A DNA stretch of 64,000 bases from Hafnia paralvei ATCC 29927 (GTDB lineage: Bacteria > Pseudomonadota > Gammaproteobacteria > Enterobacterales > Enterobacteriaceae), in the NCBI RefSeq assembly GCF_001655005.1, contig NZ_LXET01000009.1, positions 43,706-107,705 of the forward strand, given 5' to 3'. Shown in pieces: positions 60,226-64,000 of the stretch; the stretch's first letter is position 1; each line of letters opens with the position of its first letter. The position numbers and the translations under genes were made by a program. Below the pieces are notes generated by a model that did no database searches, was not told the origin of the DNA, and worked only from the letters and a program-made list of their open reading frames with translations.

Positions 60226-61362
60226 ATGCGTAAGAACATCATTATACAAAAAGGGCAGATCGGTTTACTGACGAAGAAAGGCGATTATCAGAAAGTACTC
60301 GAAGCGGGAGAATATCGCTTTTTTGACTGGACTAATCAGTTGGCAGTGACGGTGGTTAATCTTAGCGATAGCAGAGTGGAACCCGCACTGGCCGAACATT
60401 TACGCAGCTACCAGCCTGAGTGGGTTGAACGCTATTGCACCGCGGTGGATTTATCTGAACAAGAGATCGGCCTGCGCTATGAAAATGACATTTTACAGGA
60501 AATATTGCCACCGGGGACGCGTCGTCTTTATTGGTTGAATGGCAATCAGCAACGCATCGAACGAATTGAGGCTAATAATGTAGAAGTACCGTCAGAGATT
60601 GTGGCTGCGCTGCATCAACCGAAATTACGCAACCGTACGATTAAAGGTGGAGAAGGGGTGTTATTGGTGCAGGTGCCAGCGTGGCATGTCGGCATATTAA
60701 AAATTGATGGTGCAACACAGGCGTTGTTAAGCCCTGGTATTAGTGGATATTGGCGCTTCAACCATGCGGTGGAAGCCGAAATTGTTGATACCCGTTTGCA
60801 GGTGTTAGAAGTCAGCGGGCAAGAGATATTGACCCGTGACAAAGTGAATCTTCGGTTGAACTTAGCCGCTAACTGGCGCTACAGCGATGTGCTGCAATCA
60901 TTTGCTTTGGTTGCTAAACCGCTGGAGCACATTTATCGCGAGTTGCAGTTCGCGCTGCGTGAGGCTGTTGGTACACGCACATTAGACGAGTTGCTGGAGA
61001 ATAAGCAGATTATAGACGACATCGTGAGTGAGCAGGTGTCGCGGAAACTGGTTGGCTATGGCATTGAGGTCGTATCGCTAGGTGTTAAAGACATTGTTTT
61101 ACCGGGTGATATGAAAACCATTTTGTCGCGTGTGGTTGAAGCGGAAAAATTGGCTCAGGCTAATGTGATCCGCCGTCGTGAAGAAACCTCTGCGACGCGA
61201 TCGTTATTAAATACGGCGAAAGTCATGGAAAACAACCCCGTGGCGCTGCGCCTAAAAGAGTTAGAAACGTTGGAAAGAGTCGCAGAGCGTATCGATAAAA
61301 TATCCGTGTTTGGTGGATTAGATCAGGTGCTAAACGGGCTTATACAAATTAAAGGGATGTAA
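60226..61362 (+). CDS. Slipin / SPFH (band-7) protein of the RtcR island
   Basis: 378-residue SPFH-family protein. Beta-rich repeats open both halves: IIIQKGQIGLLTKKGDYQKV (residues ~5-24) and VPAWHVGILKIDGATQALLS (~150-169), each followed by an aromatic-rich turn. The SPFH core runs to DIVLPGDMKTILSRVVEAEK (~289-308), then a Gln/Glu/Arg-rich helix. No clear membrane helix is present, unlike classical slipins. AAGGAAG precedes the ATG. SPFH proteins scaffold large assemblies; its role with RNA repair is unknown. The stop overlaps the next ATG (TAATG). Confidence 0.8.
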   Translation: MRKNIIIQKGQIGLLTKKGDYQKVLEAGEYRFFDWTNQLAVTVVNLSDSRVEPALAEHLRSYQPEWVERYCTAVDLSEQEIGLRYENDILQEILPPGTRRLYWLNGNQQRIERIEANNVEVPSEIVAALHQPKLRNRTIKGGEGVLLVQVPAWHVGILKIDGATQALLSPGISGYWRFNHAVEAEIVDTRLQVLEVSGQEILTRDKVNLRLNLAANWRYSDVLQSFALVAKPLEHIYRELQFALREAVGTRTLDELLENKQIIDDIVSEQVSRKLVGYGIEVVSLGVKDIVLPGDMKTILSRVVEAEKLAQANVIRRREETSATRSLLNTAKVMENNPVALRLKELETLERVAERIDKISVFGGLDQVLNGLIQIKGM

Positions 61363-62165
61363 TGTTACCTATGGAACTCAGAACTTCATGCGGCGTAAGC
61401 GCCGCAATGCGGATGCGTATTCAACAGACGCTGTGTGCGTTGGAAGAGGAATATCAGATACGCATATTGTACGCCTGTGAATCAGGCAGCCGAGGCTGGG
61501 GATTTGCTTCAACGGACAGTGATTATGATGTGCGCTTTATTTACGTTCATCGACCAGAATGGTATCTGCGAGTTGAGCCCGGTCGTGATGTGATAGAAAT
61601 GCCAATTGACGATGAGTTAGACGTGTGTGGCTGGGAGCTACGTAAAACGTTGGGGTTGATAAAACGCTCGAACCCAACGTTGATGGAATGGCTGGATTCC
61701 CCGATTGTTTATCGCAATGAGGAAAGGGCGACCGCTGCATTAAGAGCATTGTTGCCCGATTACTTCTCTGGCTTACGTGGGCGTTATCACTATTTGTCGA
61801 TGGCGCGGAAAAACTTTCGTGGGTATCTGCAAGGTGAAGAAGTTCGCTTGAAAAAATACTTCTACGTGTTGCGGCCATTGCTGGCGGTGCGTTGGATTGA
61901 AGCAGGTAAAGGTGTTCCGCCTATGCGTTTCGATCAATTAGTGGCTGGCACTGTTGATGACGCTGATTTATTGGATGAAATAGCGCAATTATTGTATGCA
62001 AAATGTGAAGCCAGCGAAGCTAAGTATGGGCCTCGGATGAAGAAGATCCATGAGTTCATTCAATATGAGCTGGATGACAATCTTTCTCGTTGTGAAATGG
62101 TAGACAATGTTGCATGTAGTGATGATGTTTTGAACCGATTGCTGTTTCAGGAGGTTAATTGTTAA
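61362..62165 (+). CDS. RlaP-type nucleotidyltransferase (RNA-repair Pol-beta family)
   Basis: 267-residue minimal nucleotidyltransferase of the YcgL/RlaP class. The active site GSRGWGFASTDSDYDV (residues 42-57) has the GS anchor and the DxD pair (D54, D56), with a likely third acid in ELDVCGWEL (D87). The C-terminal half is helical, with the conserved NPTLMEWL, ARKNFRGYL and LKKYFYVLRPLLAVRWI segments. Family members are tied by gene context to RNA ligases and repair; substrate here unknown (tRNA ends are a fair guess). Start at 61362 or 61371. Coupled to the slipin gene. Confidence 0.82.
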   Translation: MLPMELRTSCGVSAAMRMRIQQTLCALEEEYQIRILYACESGSRGWGFASTDSDYDVRFIYVHRPEWYLRVEPGRDVIEMPIDDELDVCGWELRKTLGLIKRSNPTLMEWLDSPIVYRNEERATAALRALLPDYFSGLRGRYHYLSMARKNFRGYLQGEEVRLKKYFYVLRPLLAVRWIEAGKGVPPMRFDQLVAGTVDDADLLDEIAQLLYAKCEASEAKYGPRMKKIHEFIQYELDDNLSRCEMVDNVACSDDVLNRLLFQEVNC

Positions 62166-62172
62166 GTTGAGC

Positions 62173-62211
62173 AGTAAGCGCAGATGAGGATAACTGTGCT
62201 TACTGATTTTT
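62173..62211 (+). terminator. Terminator of the RNA/slipin/RlaP operon
   Basis: Eleven-pair stem AGTAAGCGCAG / CTGTGCTTACT (one G-U pair) with a ten-base loop, followed by GATTTTT. It starts eight bases after the RlaP-like stop and marks the operon end before the transporter gene. Confidence 0.82.
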
Positions 62212-62358
62212 GGATAAACCACTGTCATACACCCAATCGCATGCACATGGCCCGTGCGCAGTGAGCCTATAAAACGTATGATGTAAGGTGCAAAACCTAA
62301 CTACGCTTGCCTGTCTCGCTTTGAGATACCGACTCACTTTGGAAGAGTTGATGACAAT

Positions 62359-63831
62359 ATGGGTAAATTAACACCGCTTAAACCTATACCTTCGCTGATC
62401 TCCATCGCTATCGCATTGATTATCTGGTTCGTGATCCCTGTGCCTGAGGGCGTTAGTCCAAATGCATGGCACTTGCTTGCGCTATTCGTGGGCACCATTG
62501 CAGCCATTATTGGTAAAGCGATGCCGATTGGTGCCGTGTCCATTATTGCTATTGCGCTGGTGGCCGTTACACAAGTCACGAATCCGGGTAAGCCCACCGC
62601 TGCGCTGGACGATGCGCTCAGTGGTTTTTCAAATCAGCTGATTTGGCTGATCGGGATTTCCATCATGATTTCCCTGAGCCTCAATAAAACGGGGCTGGGG
62701 GCACGCATTGGTTATTACTTTATTTCGCTGTTTGGCAAAAAAACGCTGGGCATTGCCTATGCGTTGGCGCTTGCTGAAACAACGTTAGCGCCGGTTACGC
62801 CAAGTAATACCGCGCGCGGTGGGGGGATCATCCACCCCATAATGAAGTCGATTGCCGATAGTTTTGGCTCGAAGCCGGAGCCGGGCTCAACGGAGAAAAT
62901 TGGTCGCTATTTATCGTTAGTGAACTACAACATCAACCCCGTAACGTCGGCGATGTTTATCACCGCGACTGCGCCCAACCCGTTAATTGTGAATCTTTTA
63001 CTGAAAGGAACGGATTCGACCTTTGAGCTGACATGGTCGATGTGGGCAATTGCTGCATTGGTACCGGGCATTATTTCTCTGCTGGTGATGCCGTTAATTG
63101 TTTACTGGCTGTATCCACCGGAGATTAAAAGCACGCCTGATGCGCCGCGATTTGCCAAAGATAAACTGCGTGATCTGGGGCCAATTTCGCTGGCGGAAAA
63201 AATTACCCTAGGGGTATTCGCGCTGTTGCTCTTCCTGTGGGCAGGAATCCCGGCTTTCCTATTGGGGAGTGACTGGACGGTAAATCCAACCACCGCAGCA
63301 TTTATCGGATTGTCTATTCTGTTGGCCAGCGGTGTTTTGAGTTGGGATGACGTGCTCAAGCACAAAGGTGCTTGGGATACGGTAGTGTGGTTTGCCGCGC
63401 TTGTGATGATGGCGACCTATCTGGGAAAATTAGGGCTGATTAGTTGGCTCTCCCAAACGGTCGGTGGTGCGATTTCTCATCTTGGCATGGGCTGGATTGG
63501 CGGGATGATTTTGCTGACGCTGGTGTACGTCTATTCGCACTATTTCTTTGCCAGTACCACTGCGCACATCACCGCTATGTTCGCCGCGTTCTTTGCCGCA
63601 GGATTGGCGCTGGGCGCACCGCCTGCGCTGCTGGGTCTGGTATTAGCATTTTCCTCCTCGCTGATGATGTCCTTAACCCACTATGGTACAGGGACGGCGC
63701 CTATTATTTTTGGTTCTGGATATGTGACGCTGGGGGAATGGTGGAAAACCGGTTTTGTCCTTAGTGTAATTAACCTGCTGATTTGGATGGTGATTGGGAG
63801 TTTGTGGTGGAAGTGGTTGGGGTATTGGTAA
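62359..63831 (+). CDS. DASS-family anion (dicarboxylate/tricarboxylate) transporter
   Basis: 490-residue inner-membrane carrier of the divalent anion:sodium symporter family (CitT, TtdT, YbhI relatives). It has about 12-14 hydrophobic segments, the paired family motifs LAPVTPSNTARGGGIIHPI (near residue 142) and LTHYGTGTAPIIFGSGYV (near 441), and NINPVTSAMFITATAPNPL. Likely substrates are citrate, succinate, tartrate or similar; I cannot choose. Monocistronic, separated from the RNA-repair island by a terminator. Confidence 0.85.
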   Translation: MGKLTPLKPIPSLISIAIALIIWFVIPVPEGVSPNAWHLLALFVGTIAAIIGKAMPIGAVSIIAIALVAVTQVTNPGKPTAALDDALSGFSNQLIWLIGISIMISLSLNKTGLGARIGYYFISLFGKKTLGIAYALALAETTLAPVTPSNTARGGGIIHPIMKSIADSFGSKPEPGSTEKIGRYLSLVNYNINPVTSAMFITATAPNPLIVNLLLKGTDSTFELTWSMWAIAALVPGIISLLVMPLIVYWLYPPEIKSTPDAPRFAKDKLRDLGPISLAEKITLGVFALLLFLWAGIPAFLLGSDWTVNPTTAAFIGLSILLASGVLSWDDVLKHKGAWDTVVWFAALVMMATYLGKLGLISWLSQTVGGAISHLGMGWIGGMILLTLVYVYSHYFFASTTAHITAMFAAFFAAGLALGAPPALLGLVLAFSSSLMMSLTHYGTGTAPIIFGSGYVTLGEWWKTGFVLSVINLLIWMVIGSLWWKWLGYW

Positions 63832-63863
63832 TAGGAACCAGATTCCGTCCACTTGTTCTCTGC

Positions 63864-64000
63864 ACTCGCGCGCTTTTATTCGAGACGCCATCTTCGCTCC
63901 GGTTTGGAACGTCAATATCCTATGGGATTACGGTGAAATGTTTCGTTCGCCGGTCAGCACATGCGTTTCCATGAGCCTACTGGCGAAGGCGACCGATGAA
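63864..64000 (+). repeat. Copies of the 48-kb intergenic repeat at the window end (truncated)
   Basis: ACTCGCGCGCTTTTATTC, GAGACGCCATC and GCTCCGGTTTGG (63864-63907) match the tail block of the inverted copy at 49.0 kb. GGTGAAATGTTTCGTTCGCC and GCGTTTCCATG with CTGGCGAAGGCGACCGATGA (63932-64000) match its head block. The order tail then head means two units in tandem, the second cut by the window edge. Confidence 0.8.

Overview
The window looks like chromosomal DNA of an Enterobacterales species. The housekeeping proteins can be aligned by eye from memory to their E. coli counterparts over their full length, and the backbone keeps E. coli gene order: ileS-lspA-fkpB-ispH, dapB, carAB, kefFC, folA, apaH-apaG-rsmA-pdxA-surA-lptD, djlA, rluA-rapA-polB, yabI, thiQPB, sgrR/SgrS/setA. 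Divergence and accessory content do not fit Escherichia or Salmonella. A Hafniaceae-like genome (Hafnia or a close relative) is my best guess; this is inference, with no database search behind it.

Layout. 1-4.2 kb: 3' part of ileS, lspA, fkpB, ispH, then a lipoprotein alpha/beta hydrolase. 4.4-8.1 kb: a minus-strand xanthine dehydrogenase operon (molybdopterin, FAD and 2Fe-2S subunits). 8.6-14.3 kb: dapB, then carAB behind tandem promoters and ArgR boxes. 14.5-19.7 kb: kefFC, a LysE-type exporter, yjjPB, folA. 19.7-31.5 kb: a fimbrial island between folA and apaH. It holds an intact seven-gene chaperone-usher operon bracketed by two paralogous LysR-type regulators, an IprA/YaiV-type regulator, and the wreck of a second related fimbrial operon (usher scrap, pilin tail, one intact pilin, one broken pilin) that still has a copy of the first operon's upstream region. 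31.5-39.5 kb: the apaH-lptD block and djlA, whose terminator appears split by a ~127-bp palindromic element. 39.6-41.9 kb: a yjiM/yjiL/DUF3343 operon. 42.0-48.2 kb: rluA, rapA, polB. 48.4-49.2 kb: non-coding repeats where E. coli has araBADC. 49.4-58.1 kb: yabI, a YiiG-type lipoprotein, thiQPB with an oversized TPP riboswitch, sgrR, SgrS and setA. 58.1-62.2 kb: an RtcR-governed RNA-repair-like island. 62.4-63.8 kb: a DASS-family anion transporter. The window ends inside another copy of the 48-kb repeat family.

The most interesting part is 58.1-62.2 kb. RtcR (CARF-like sensor plus sigma-54 AAA+ activator) is divergent from a sigma-54 promoter. That promoter leads into two structured RNAs with tRNA-like parts, the first resembling bacterial Y RNAs (YrlA type), then into a slipin/SPFH protein and an RlaP-type nucleotidyltransferase. 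No rtcB, rtcA or Ro60 (rsr) is present here. It reads as a stress-inducible tRNA/RNA-damage response of unusual composition.
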